A stretch of 38,999 bases of DNA from Hugenholtzia roseola DSM 9546 (GTDB lineage Bacteria; Bacteroidota; Bacteroidia; Cytophagales; Bernardetiaceae). The notes under the pieces are model-generated. The model did not search any database. It was not told the origin of the DNA and saw only the letters and a program-made list of their open reading frames with translations. The position numbers were made by a program, and so were the translations under genes. This document shows positions 26,086 through 33,844 of the stretch, one piece after another (position 1 is the first letter of the stretch; each line of letters starts with the position of its first letter). The stretch lies in NCBI RefSeq assembly GCF_000422585.1, contig NZ_KE383887.1, forward strand, positions 119,324 through 158,322, written 5' to 3'.

Positions 26086-26309
26086 CGGGCATCTGCTCAA
26101 AAGCCTTTGTGAAGCCTTCTTAGCAAAAACAGCCTTGTTATCCGACTCTATCTAAGACTCTGCCCAAGTTGTCTTTCTCTCCTTTGCGCCTGCACAAATG
26201 CTAAATTAGGAAAATTTTGACAATATCCGCAAAATTAACTTTCTATTCCCTACTTTTTTCTATTGTCGCCTTCTCATTTTATTTTTTATGCAGGCAGCAC
26301 TTTCCCAAT

Positions 26310-26341
26310 TTTGGACATGAAAAAGAGAAATCGTAACTTTG
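26310..26341 (+). promoter_or_regulatory. Promoter of cysS
   Basis: TTTG at 26310-26313, spacer of 20 bases, then TAACTTTG at 26334-26341: an exact fit to the Bacteroidota consensus. It lies 29 bases upstream of the start codon at 26371 and shows that the longer frame starting at 26263 is not the real start. Confidence 0.75.
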
Positions 26342-26370
26342 CAGCCTCAAATTTTAAGCCTTCAAACCCA

Positions 26371-27888
26371 ATGAAAACGCCACACATTCCGCCGCTGCAT
26401 ATTTTCAATACCCTGACGCGCCAAAAGGAGAAATTCGAACCCCTACACGCGCCTCACGTTGGGCTTTATGTCTGCGGTCCTACGGTCTATAACGACGTAC
26501 ATTTGGGAAATTGCCGAACCTTTACCTTTTTCGACATCGTCGTGCGCTACCTTCGTGCCTTAGGCTATCAGGTGCGTTATGTGCGCAATATCACCGACGT
26601 TGGGCATTTGGTAGGCGACGCAGACGAAGGTGAGGATAAAATTGGAAAAGAAGCAAAGTTGAAAAACTTAGAGCCTATGGAAGTGGCGCAAAAATATACC
26701 AACGGTTTTCGCGAAGTGATGCGTATTTTGGGAAACCTTCCGCCCAGCATCGAACCCACAGCCACAGGACATTTGATAGAACAAATAGAGATGGTCGATA
26801 AAATTATCGCTAATGGTTTTGCCTATGAAAGTCAGGGTTCTGTTTATTTTGATGTAAAAAAATACAACCAAAGTCATCAATACGGTATTCTTTCGGGTAG
26901 GAATGTAGAGGAGCAGTTGGCAGGAAGTCGCCAGTTGGAAGGGCAATCGGAAAAAGAAAATAGTGCAGATTTTGCACTTTGGAAAAAAGCAAATCCCGAA
27001 CATTTGATGCGTTGGAAAAGCCCTTGGAGCGAGGGATTTCCCGGTTGGCATTTAGAATGTTCGGCAATGAGTACCAAATATTTAGGAAAAACTTTTGACA
27101 TTCACGGAGGCGGCTTAGACTTACAATTTCCGCATCACGAGTGTGAGATTGCGCAATCGGTAGCGGCTGATGGCGAGTCGCCTGTGCGCTATTGGATGCA
27201 CGCCAATATGCTCACGATGAACGGTACAAAAATGTCCAAATCTTTGGGCAATGTCATTATGCCTTACGAGATGTTTGAAGGCAAAAGTCCCTTATTATCA
27301 AGGGCTTATAGTCCGATGGTCTTTCGTTATTTTCTCTTACAGACGCACTATCGCTCTACGATGGATATTAGCGATACGGCTCTGCAAGCCGCCCAAAAAG
27401 GCTATTACAAATTGATGAATGGTATGAAAAACTTGCAGGCTTTGACTGCCCAAGTAGAAAATCCAGACTTTGCTTTTGCTGCCGATTTGAGCGAAAAAGA
27501 GATACAAGACATAGAAAAATCCGTAGCAGCCGCCTATCGCAATATGAATGACGATTTTAATACCGCAGCGGCGATGGCTTCTCTTTTTAATTTGATTAAA
27601 AAAGTGAATATGCTGCACGCAGGACAGCTTTCGCTCACTGTCATTGGCAAAGAAGCCTTTGAAAAAATGCACACCACACTGACCATTTTTGTAGAAAACA
27701 TCTTTGGCTTGCGTGCTGAAAGTCCTAATTTTGCACCTGCTTTGTCTGTTTTGTTGGAAACTTATCAGCAAGCGAAAGCCGCCCAAGACTATCCAAAAGT
27801 AGATGCTTTGCGCCTCAAAGCCAAAGAGATGGGTATTACCATTAAAGATATGAAAACAGGGGTAGATTGGGCATACGACGAAAACTAA
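26371..27888 (+). CDS. cysS: Cysteinyl-tRNA synthetase
   Basis: A 505-residue class I synthetase. The HIGH motif reads H-L-G-N in PTVYNDVHLGN, with a zinc ligand Cys in YVCGPT; further zinc ligands are in E-C-S-A-M-S and H-H-E-C-E. The KMSKS loop is K-M-S-K-S-L-G-N. The C-terminal part is the helical DALR-type anticodon region. It charges tRNA(Cys). The start at 26371 is set by the promoter. A lipoprotein gene follows by 77 bases and may be co-transcribed. Confidence 0.96.
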   Translation: MKTPHIPPLHIFNTLTRQKEKFEPLHAPHVGLYVCGPTVYNDVHLGNCRTFTFFDIVVRYLRALGYQVRYVRNITDVGHLVGDADEGEDKIGKEAKLKNLEPMEVAQKYTNGFREVMRILGNLPPSIEPTATGHLIEQIEMVDKIIANGFAYESQGSVYFDVKKYNQSHQYGILSGRNVEEQLAGSRQLEGQSEKENSADFALWKKANPEHLMRWKSPWSEGFPGWHLECSAMSTKYLGKTFDIHGGGLDLQFPHHECEIAQSVAADGESPVRYWMHANMLTMNGTKMSKSLGNVIMPYEMFEGKSPLLSRAYSPMVFRYFLLQTHYRSTMDISDTALQAAQKGYYKLMNGMKNLQALTAQVENPDFAFAADLSEKEIQDIEKSVAAAYRNMNDDFNTAAAMASLFNLIKKVNMLHAGQLSLTVIGKEAFEKMHTTLTIFVENIFGLRAESPNFAPALSVLLETYQQAKAAQDYPKVDALRLKAKEMGITIKDMKTGVDWAYDEN

Positions 27889-27965
27889 TTTGCTAAATTT
27901 TATCAAATTCTTTCTTTATTTTATCTTATTTCGCTTTTCAAATCACTTCAAAACTTAATCCAAAT

Positions 27966-28655
27966 ATGTTGGTTCTCAAACGTTTTGCCGTACTCTTTTT
28001 AGCTTCTGCTGCCTTCCTTGCAGCCTGCACAGGTGGAAAGAAAAATGAAGAAACCCAAGCTCAAGATAGTACCGCTACCCAAAAGGTAGTCATCGACTTT
28101 GCTGATAGGGGCAAACAAACCGATGAATCCTACTTAAAAGCCTACCTCGATGGCGTAGAAACCCCTTTCAATTGGATTGAAAAGGACAATAACGACAATT
28201 CGGTAGGCGCGTATCAAATTAAACAAATAAAAGATAAGAAACTTTATACGCTAAGTTTTGCTTATTATAGTGACGTTAAATTGCGAAATGGGCTTAGGGT
28301 ACGGATACACAACCTCAACTTGGAAGAAGCACAATTTCCCATAGATGTAGTCGCTTTTAGCAAGGAAAAAAAGTCTAATATCGTGTATTTTATCTATGAA
28401 AAAAGACGCGATGATGGGCGAACTGAACTATTCAGACCTATGAAAGATTTGAGTTTTAAAATTACTAAATACGAAAATAATTACTTAGAAGGCGAATTTA
28501 GCGGAGTCTTTGCTACGGGTATTTTTGCGAAAGACAAAGTGGCAGAGGTAAAAGAAAAGGTCAATATAGAACGCGGCACGTTTCGAGTTTTGTTAGAAAA
28601 ACAGGAAATAGGCGGCGGCGAGGAGAGTCCTGCCTCTACAACGCCTGTACAATAG
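27966..28655 (+). CDS. Lipoprotein of unknown function
   Basis: A 229-residue lipoprotein with signal MLVLKRFAVLFLA and lipobox L-A-A-C near residue 21. A low-complexity Lys/Glu/Gln/Thr linker follows (GGKKNEETQAQDST), then a soluble domain of about 170 residues with alternating hydrophobic strands (KLYTLSFAYYSDVKL, RVRIHNLNLEEAQFP, NYLEGEFSGVFATGIF). I recognise no family. The 77-base gap after cysS has no clear terminator, so read-through is possible. A good terminator follows. Confidence 0.75.
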   Translation: MLVLKRFAVLFLASAAFLAACTGGKKNEETQAQDSTATQKVVIDFADRGKQTDESYLKAYLDGVETPFNWIEKDNNDNSVGAYQIKQIKDKKLYTLSFAYYSDVKLRNGLRVRIHNLNLEEAQFPIDVVAFSKEKKSNIVYFIYEKRRDDGRTELFRPMKDLSFKITKYENNYLEGEFSGVFATGIFAKDKVAEVKEKVNIERGTFRVLLEKQEIGGGEESPASTTPVQ

Positions 28656-28671
28656 CTTTGAGTAAAAAGAG

Positions 28672-28709
28672 AAACCCTTGTCCGCTTTACACCGCTGACA
28701 AGGGTTTTT
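28672..28709 (+). terminator. Rho-independent terminator after the lipoprotein gene
   Basis: AAACCCTTGTC at 28672-28682 pairs perfectly with GACAAGGGTTT at 28697-28707, followed by TT. It lies 17 bases after the stop. Confidence 0.8.
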
Positions 28710-28810
28710 ACGAAACTTTTAGGCATTAAATTTTGTATGATAAGGAGTTCAACTTTCTTTCTCTTTCTTGTCTTTCCTTATCATACACTTTTTATTTTTT
28801 ACTGCTTCAA

Positions 28811-29515
28811 ATGTATAAATCTATCTTCCTAAACAAGGTTCTGCCGCAAAAATTTGATGCACTTTTGGCACAGGGTTGGCGGCATTTTGGTATTGATTTC
28901 TACTGTTATTCTGCTTCCTATTACCAAGAAAAAGCCGTCAGGGTCTTGCCGCTGCGAATCCCCTTGCAAAGGTTTGAAGCCGAAATGCCTTTTCCCGATT
29001 ATTTGCCAAAATGGTTGAGAAAGATAGCGATTAAAAACCAAAAGTTTCAGGTGAAGATAGAACCCATTGTTGTAACAGAACAAGTAGAAACACTTTTCGA
29101 AAAACACAAGGCTAAATACACCCACAACATACCCGATTCTATTTATACCTTTATTTCTGCTCAAAACCCTGCCCAAGTTCCGATAGAAGCCCTTATGGTG
29201 GCAGTGTATGAGGGTGAAAAACTTATCGCTTGTAGTTTTTTAGATATAGGGCATCAAGCCGTTTCGTCGGTTTATGGCATGTACGATTTAGACTATGCTG
29301 CATATAGTTTGGGCTATTTTACAATGCTTTTAGAAATAGATTTTGCTAAAAAGCAAAACAAAGAATTTTACTATCATGGCTATTCTTACGACGTGCCTTC
29401 TCATTACGACTACAAAAAACGCCTCCCTTATGTAGAATTTTATAGTTGGGAAAGTCAAACCTGGGCGGAATTGAACAAAGAGGGCGAAATTGGACAACCC
29501 AAAACAAACGCTTAG
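28811..29515 (+). CDS. Arginyl-tRNA-protein transferase-like (ATE/Bpt) protein lacking the Cys cluster
   Basis: A 234-residue protein. The C-terminal half matches the arginyl- or leucyl-tRNA-protein transferase family: S-F-L-D-I-G-H-Q-A-V-S-S-V-Y, then M-Y-D-L-D-Y and S-L-G-Y-F-T-M-L-L-E-I, then a final F-Y-Y-H-G-Y. The N-terminal half follows the family order as well (GWRHFGIDFY, then LPLRIPLQRF, then LFEKHKAKYT). Where canonical enzymes carry a cysteine-rich metal or heme-binding cluster there is only one Cys (FYCYSAS). The real function may be a GNAT-like transferase; N-degron activity is uncertain. Start ATG 28811, since the longer frame adds only a hydrophobic stretch overlapping the upstream region. 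Confidence 0.72.
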   Translation: MYKSIFLNKVLPQKFDALLAQGWRHFGIDFYCYSASYYQEKAVRVLPLRIPLQRFEAEMPFPDYLPKWLRKIAIKNQKFQVKIEPIVVTEQVETLFEKHKAKYTHNIPDSIYTFISAQNPAQVPIEALMVAVYEGEKLIACSFLDIGHQAVSSVYGMYDLDYAAYSLGYFTMLLEIDFAKKQNKEFYYHGYSYDVPSHYDYKKRLPYVEFYSWESQTWAELNKEGEIGQPKTNA

Positions 29516-29531
29516 AAAGCTAAAATCAGAC

Positions 29532-29559
29532 AAAAAAAGGGACAAGAAAATCTTGTCCC
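29532..29559 (-). terminator. Terminator of the RluA operon
   Basis: GGGACAAGA at 29539-29547 pairs with TCTTGTCCC at 29551-29559, loop AAA. The minus strand has a run of seven Ts after the stem, so it ends the four-gene minus-strand unit 42 bases after the rluA-type stop. It may also serve the converging plus-strand gene. Confidence 0.8.
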
Positions 29560-29600
29560 ATAACGTTTCATTTCTTTTCAGAAGTGGCGAGGTGTCGCTT

Positions 29601-30338
29601 TTATACCGAATAAAAATAATCTAAGGCTTTGTCTTTCACCTCCATGTCGTCCAAAATCAGAAACTCCTCCCAAAAATAATCATTGGGCAGCCCTGCCACA
29701 CAAATCAGGGGCGTTTGTTTGATGGGGTGAATGAAATTGGTGCGACGCGCGTGTAAATTGATGTTTCCATCGGGATTTGCCTTTGGAAAACCGTACTTGA
29801 CATCACCACGAATGGGTGAGCCGATGGCAGCAAGTTGCACGCGAATCTGGTGCGGTCTGCCCGTCAGGGGGGTGATTTCCAAGAGGTGAAAATGATTGAC
29901 AGCCCCGATATAGCGATAGCGCAATTCGGCACGCTGCGCCCCTTCTTGCGGATAGTCGAAGGCAGAAACGACGTTTTTTTGCGTATCTTTGATAAGATAA
30001 TGCACTAATTTATCCTCTTTTTTGGGTGGCTTGCGCTTGACCACAGCCCAATAGACCTTGTTGATTTTGCGATTTTTGAAAAGGGCGTTCATGCGCTCTA
30101 AGCCTTTTGAGGTCTTGGCTAAAACTACCAAACCGCTCACTGGACGGTCTAAACGGTGTACTAACCCACAGAAGACATTGCCTTGTTTGTCGTACTTTTC
30201 CTTTAAAAAGGCTTTGGCATATTCTACCAAACTCTCATCGCCTGTCTTATCGCCTTGGCTCAAAACGCCTGCTTCTTTATTGACAATCAATAAATGATTG
30301 TCTTCGTAAATCACCTTAAAGGGATAGTTCGTTTTCAT
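29601..30338 (-). CDS. RluA-family pseudouridine synthase
   Basis: A 245-residue protein of the RluA/RluC/RluD superfamily. The catalytic loop H-R-L-D-R-P-V-S-G-L near residue 63 contains the essential Asp; later motifs are K-V-Y-W-A-V-V and L-T-G-R-P-H-Q-I-R-V-Q-L. It converts uridine to pseudouridine in rRNA or tRNA; the target cannot be told. No S4 domain is present, so it is a short form. It is the last gene of a minus-strand run with the two lipoproteins and DUF3817, spaced 22-40 bases apart. Confidence 0.9.
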   Translation of the reverse strand: MKTNYPFKVIYEDNHLLIVNKEAGVLSQGDKTGDESLVEYAKAFLKEKYDKQGNVFCGLVHRLDRPVSGLVVLAKTSKGLERMNALFKNRKINKVYWAVVKRKPPKKEDKLVHYLIKDTQKNVVSAFDYPQEGAQRAELRYRYIGAVNHFHLLEITPLTGRPHQIRVQLAAIGSPIRGDVKYGFPKANPDGNINLHARRTNFIHPIKQTPLICVAGLPNDYFWEEFLILDDMEVKDKALDYFYSV

Positions 30339-30360
30339 TTTATAAATTTTGTGCCAGTTT

Positions 30361-30888
30361 TTATTGCAAATCTTGGGCAGTAATGACTTTTATCTCGTGA
30401 TACTGATAATAAGGTTGATCTTCTTCGGTCATGGCTTCATCTACCGAAGTTTTCATAACCGAAATGGTTTCACCTTTGCGCGTCAGGTAGATGTAATCGC
30501 CTGCTCCTGCCCACCAGCCGCCTGTGGCTGCCAAAGCGTCCGCAGGAATTTTGTAGTCTTGTCCCGAAGCCACTTCGATGTCGTCTGCCATGCTCAATTT
30601 ATCAATTTCGATGCGTTTGCCATTGATGAGGGCAAAAATCTTAGTTTCCCGAATCAAATTGATGTCGTCTATTTCTTCGCCTGTTTTGGGGTCTAAATAG
30701 TTGCGCTCGTATTCGAACTTGATTTCCAAAGGGTTAGGCAAAAGATTTGCGCTTTCGGCAGCCTTGTCTGGGGCGGCATTTTGTGTGCTATCTTGTGCGG
30801 TTTGTGCTTGTGTGTCTGTTTTTTTCTGACAGGCTACCAATGCTAAAATTGCCAATAAAAAGGCAAAAGAAAGGGCGTTTTTAAACAT
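30361..30888 (-). CDS. Lipoprotein of unknown function
   Basis: A 175-residue lipoprotein. The start at ATG 30888 gives a signal MFKNALSFAFLLAILA and lipobox L-V-A-C; a longer frame to 30975 would overlap the upstream gene's end. A Gln/Ala/Thr linker follows (TQAQTAQDSTQNAAPDKA), then a soluble domain (LEIKFEYERNYLDPKTGEE, GWWAGAGDYIYLTRKGE). I recognise no family. It precedes the RluA gene by 22 bases. Confidence 0.75.
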   Translation of the reverse strand: MFKNALSFAFLLAILALVACQKKTDTQAQTAQDSTQNAAPDKAAESANLLPNPLEIKFEYERNYLDPKTGEEIDDINLIRETKIFALINGKRIEIDKLSMADDIEVASGQDYKIPADALAATGGWWAGAGDYIYLTRKGETISVMKTSVDEAMTEEDQPYYQYHEIKVITAQDLQ

Positions 30889-30928
30889 AAAATTGAAGTT
30901 GAAGATTGAAAAAACATAAAGATAAAAA

Positions 30929-31405
30929 TTATTTTTTCTTGCTTGTAAATCCTTTTGGGATATAGAGCTTTTCATAGTCGTAAAAATTGAGATAAAGCGT
31001 GATGGGCTTTTTCAAACCCTGATAACGAATCTCGTAAATGTCGAGTAGTCCTTCTTTTCCAAAAAGCGCGTTTGGCGTGGGAAAGGGGCAGCAACTTCCC
31101 ATGCGCGTGTAGGTGATGGGCTTTCCGCTGGGGCTTAGTAGGGCATTGAGGAAACGCTTTTCGTTCAAAACGCCTTCTTTGTCTTTGCCCCCAACTTTGA
31201 TGGGGTTAGAGGCACTGTATCCGTAGTCGCTTTTTTTGCTTTTCTTTTTGAGCAAAAAAGTTTCCTGATTCAAAAGGACATAGCCTTCCGATTTGGGTTT
31301 GAAAAAGGCGCAGCCCTGCAAATAGCAAGTAAGCAGAAGAAGACTTAGAAAAAATAGTTTGTACTTTTTTTTCAAAACAAAAGAAACAGGAAAGTTTTTT
31401 TTCAT
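30929..31405 (-). CDS. Small lipoprotein with conserved CC motif
   Basis: A 158-residue lipoprotein (signal with lipobox L-Q-G-C near residue 32). The conserved centre reads Y-T-R-M-G-S-C-C-P-F-P-T-P-N, then G-L-L-D-I-Y-E-I-R-Y, then I-T-L-Y-L-N-F-Y-D-Y and Y-I-P-K-G-F. I recall that similar proteins occur in Bacteroidota and are sometimes mislabelled as a 2-dehydro-3-deoxyphosphooctonate aldolase; nothing here supports an enzyme. The two adjacent cysteines could bind metal or form a bond. It sits 40 bases from each neighbour. Confidence 0.75.
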   Translation of the reverse strand: MKKNFPVSFVLKKKYKLFFLSLLLLTCYLQGCAFFKPKSEGYVLLNQETFLLKKKSKKSDYGYSASNPIKVGGKDKEGVLNEKRFLNALLSPSGKPITYTRMGSCCPFPTPNALFGKEGLLDIYEIRYQGLKKPITLYLNFYDYEKLYIPKGFTSKKK

Positions 31406-31445
31406 AAAAATAAAATGATTTTAGAAAATAATACGACAGCCGCTT

Positions 31446-31745
31446 TTATTTCAGCCACTTGCGTTCTACATAGAAAGTGGCAAAGGGCAGCAAAGAGGCA
31501 GCCAAAGCCAATAATAGCCTAAAAAAGCTCCATTTGCAGCGCAATCCTACCCAAAAAATCATCACCACATACAAGATAAAGAGAAAACCGTGTGCCATGC
31601 CCACAATTTGATTAGGCAAGCCCATTTCTGCCCAATATTTTAAAGGCATCGTAACAAAGAAAAGTGCCAAATAAGAGATGCCTTCGGCTATTGCGACAAA
31701 GCGCGTCCAGCGTAGGAAGTCGGCGGAAACTTCGGTGTTTTGCAT
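31446..31745 (-). CDS. DUF3817 integral membrane protein
   Basis: A 99-residue protein of the DUF3817 (YdzA-like) type. It begins LRWTRFVAIAEGISYLALFF, then M-P-L-K-Y, then G-M-A-H-G-F-L-F-I-L-Y-V, and ends after a membrane segment with F-A-T-F-Y-V-E-R. Three membrane helices are visible. The function is unknown. It is the first gene of the minus-strand run with the two lipoproteins and the RluA gene. Confidence 0.85.
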   Translation of the reverse strand: MQNTEVSADFLRWTRFVAIAEGISYLALFFVTMPLKYWAEMGLPNQIVGMAHGFLFILYVVMIFWVGLRCKWSFFRLLLALAASLLPFATFYVERKWLK

Positions 31746-31758
31746 GTTTTTTTTGTTT

Positions 31759-31773
31759 TTACAATTTTTGTAA
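31759..31773. promoter_or_regulatory. Palindrome TTACAA-N3-TTGTAA at the DUF3817 operon start
   Basis: TTACAA at 31759-31764 and TTGTAA at 31768-31773 form an exact inverted repeat 13 bases upstream of the operon's first start codon. Such a site suits a dimeric regulator, but a chance AT-rich palindrome is possible. Confidence 0.4.
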
Positions 31774-31836
31774 GGACGAAAGCGTTAAATGCACCCCACC
31801 CCAAACCCCAGTAATGTTAAGTTCTACCTTAGACTC

Positions 31837-31913
31837 GACCACTGTTAGGGGCTTGCGCCCACTAACAGGGTCTTCTGACCCTAACAGTGGGCGATTAGAC
31901 CCTGTTAGTGGTC
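31837..31913. repeat. Four-unit palindromic repeat cluster
   Basis: Four related 12-16 base units follow in order: CCACTGTTAGGG, CCCACTAACAGGGTC, GACCCTAACAGTGGG and GACCCTGTTAGTGG. Unit 1 is the reverse complement of part of unit 3, and unit 2 of unit 4, while units 2 and 3, and 1 and 4, pair with three or four mismatches. So the cluster can form alternative nested or crossed hairpins. Neither end has a clear T-run. Confidence 0.7.
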
Positions 31914-31969
31914 AAAAGTGTCTTTTTTTTGCCTATTTTGGGTCTAAAAACACCGTTTTATTTCAATCA

Positions 31970-32002
31970 AACTTAGGACAACGCACGGCGTTGTCCTAAG
32001 TT
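31970..32002. repeat. Perfect 15-base hairpin, AACGC-loop-GCGTT family
   Basis: AACTTAGGACAACGC at 31970-31984 pairs exactly with GCGTTGTCCTAAGTT at 31988-32002, loop ACG. The core equals that of the hairpin at 1633-1655. No T-run follows directly. Confidence 0.75.
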
Positions 32003-32051
32003 CGTTTGGTTTTTTGTTTTCTACTAATGCAGAAGCGGGGGCAAAATAAAA

Positions 32052-32086
32052 AACCTCGGGGACGGCTGAAAGCCTCACCGACGGTT
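32052..32086 (-). terminator. Probable terminator of serS
   Basis: It lies directly after the serS stop. AACC and GGTT ends, an imperfect CGGGG/CACCG pairing and a GGCT-GAA-AGCC tip can fold together, and on the minus strand the stem is followed by TTTTTTATTTTG. The stem is imperfect. Confidence 0.5.
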
Positions 32087-32087
32087 A

Positions 32088-33359
32088 TTAAATCATCTCA
32101 AAACCACAATAAGGCTGCAAAATTTTAGGAATCTTGATGCCTTCGGGGGTTTGGTTGTTTTCCAAAAGAGCCGCTAAGATGCGTGGCAGAGCCAGTGCGC
32201 TACCGTTGAGCGTGTGTGCTAAGGCTTTTTTGCCGTCTTTGTCTTGATAACGCAGGAGCAGGCGGTTGGCTTGGTAGGTTTCGAAATTGCTAACAGAACT
32301 AACTTCTAACCAGCGGTCTTGTGCAGCCGAATAGACTTCCAAATCGTAGGTAAGGGCAGAGGTAAAGCCCATGTCGCCTCCACAGAGGCGCAACGTGCGA
32401 TAGGGCAGTTCTAAGGCTTGTAAAAGTCCTTGTACGTGTTTGAGCATCAGTTCGAGCTGTGCGTATGACTTTTCGGGGTGTTCTATTGCCACAATTTCCA
32501 CTTTGTCGAATTGGTGTAGGCGATTTAGCCCCCTTACGTGCGCTCCCCATGAGCCAGCTTCGCGTCGGAAACAAGGCGTATAGCCTACCAAACGAATGGG
32601 TAGTTCTTCTTCTTTGACGATTTGGTCGCGAAAGAGATTGGTGATAGGCACTTCGGCGGTAGGAATGGCGTAGAGGTCGTCGGCAGGCATGTAGTACATT
32701 TGCCCTTCTTTATCGGGTAGCTGCCCTGTGCCATAGCCAGAGGCGGCATTGACAAAAATCGGCGGCTGAATTTCATAAAATCCTGCGGCTAAGGCTTGGT
32801 CTAAAAAATAGTTTATCATTGCCCTTTGCAGGCGTGCGCCCTTTCCTTTATAGACGGGAAAACCTGCGCCTGTAATTTTGACACCTAAGTCAAAATCGAT
32901 AATATCGTATTGTTTTATCAAATCCCAATGCGGCAGAGCCTCGCCTTCCATTTTTTTGGCTACGCCCCAAGTATCGACAATTTCGTTGTCGTCGGCAGAT
33001 TTGCCTGCTTTTACGGAAAGGTGTGGGGTGTTCGGAATTTGATAGAGTAGCTCTTTTAAAGTGTCGCTTTTTTCTTTGAAAAGCTCTTCTAAGTTTTTGA
33101 TGTCTATCTTGGCTTGTGCGGCTTGCGCCCTTGCATGCTCGGCTTCCTCTTTTTTTCCTGCCTTCATCAGGCTGCCGATGGATTTTGCCATTTCGTTGGC
33201 TTGCGCTTGTAGGTTATTGAGCTGGAATTGTATTTTTTTCCGCTCGTCGTCTAAATCAAGTAGGGTCTTGATTTTTTCTTCAATATCAAAAAGATTGCGC
33301 TTTTTGAGCGCGTCAATAACCGCTTGGGTTTGGTTTTGAATGTAGGCAATTTGCAACAT
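32088..33359 (-). CDS. serS: Seryl-tRNA synthetase
   Basis: A 423-residue class II synthetase. The N-terminal 110 residues are the tRNA-binding coiled-coil arm (LLDLDDERKKIQFQLNNLQAQ). The catalytic core shows the motif-2 area F-R-R-E-A-G-S-W, T-A-E-V-P-I-T-N-L-F, and the late motif-3-type stretch N-G-S-A-L-A-L-P-R. It charges tRNA(Ser). The start at ATG 33359 is chosen; the longer frame to 33419 carries 20 atypical residues. On the minus strand TACCTTTG (33397-33404) is an exact -7 box. Confidence 0.95.
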   Translation of the reverse strand: MLQIAYIQNQTQAVIDALKKRNLFDIEEKIKTLLDLDDERKKIQFQLNNLQAQANEMAKSIGSLMKAGKKEEAEHARAQAAQAKIDIKNLEELFKEKSDTLKELLYQIPNTPHLSVKAGKSADDNEIVDTWGVAKKMEGEALPHWDLIKQYDIIDFDLGVKITGAGFPVYKGKGARLQRAMINYFLDQALAAGFYEIQPPIFVNAASGYGTGQLPDKEGQMYYMPADDLYAIPTAEVPITNLFRDQIVKEEELPIRLVGYTPCFRREAGSWGAHVRGLNRLHQFDKVEIVAIEHPEKSYAQLELMLKHVQGLLQALELPYRTLRLCGGDMGFTSALTYDLEVYSAAQDRWLEVSSVSNFETYQANRLLLRYQDKDGKKALAHTLNGSALALPRILAALLENNQTPEGIKIPKILQPYCGFEMI

Positions 33360-33844
33360 AGATGAGCTTAGATAGGGAAAAGCGTGTATGGAGCGACAAA
33401 GGTAGTAAATTTTACCCAAACAATTCTACAAAAAAAAGCGGACGATTTTTTCTTGCTTTGATAGCTAAGACTTTGGCTATAAAGCCTTTATCGCTAAGTA
33501 GGGAAATTATTGGGCGTGCGCATTTGTAAATCTCATTTTTTTGGCTACCTTTGTTAGTTGCGCCTAAGGCTACGATTGACAGACCTATTGCCCTTGTTCA
33601 TTTATACGAAAAACTTGTTTTTTCAAAGTGTTGCCAAATTGTTGTCAAATTGGAAACAAAATAAAATTTGGGCTGAACCCTATTTTGGGGTCTGAAAACC
33701 CTTTTTATTGCAACCTCCTTTCGGGCAAGACAATGCCTTTTCCCTACATTTGTACCTGATTTTTAGAACCTAACCTCAATGCCCACGACAAGGGCGAGGT
33801 TTAGCCAAAATATTAAAACCACACGATAAACCCAACTTGTCATT
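33360..33844. other. Intergenic region between divergent serS and the LOG gene
   Basis: It holds a -7-like box for serS at 33397-33404 (minus strand TACCTTTG) and copy C of the dispersed repeat (33687-33784). The rest shows no coding frame and no strong hairpin. Confidence 0.55.
33687..33784. repeat. Dispersed intergenic repeat, copy C
   Basis: It starts GGGTCTGAAAACCCTTTTTATT, split as GGGGTCTGAAAACC and CTTTTTATTG, shared with copy B, and has TCCCTACATTTGTACCTGAT and TTTTAGAACCTAAC near the end. It lies about 60 bases before the LOG gene. Confidence 0.75.

Larger units (their letters stand above)
25962..26370. other. Intergenic region between divergent genes, with repeats and two promoters
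   Basis: This gap holds a 15-base direct repeat (26018-26047), a possible promoter just after it (26053-26085), and the clear cysS promoter (26310-26341). I found no convincing short reading frame in it. Confidence 0.6.
31746..32087. other. Intergenic region with large palindromic elements, no gene
   Basis: Three structured elements lie here: the operator-like palindrome (31759-31773), the four-unit palindrome (31837-31913) and the long hairpin (31970-32002), plus the serS terminator (32052-32086). A reading frame at 31664-31999 spans the repeats and looks non-coding. Confidence 0.65.

Noticed and set aside
26263-26370. N-terminal extension of CysRS
   Set aside because: An exact promoter lies at 26310-26341, inside the extension, so translation must start downstream.
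31664-31999. Plus-strand frame of 111 codons
   Set aside because: It crosses the four-unit palindrome and overlaps the DUF3817 gene in antisense; composition is not protein-like.
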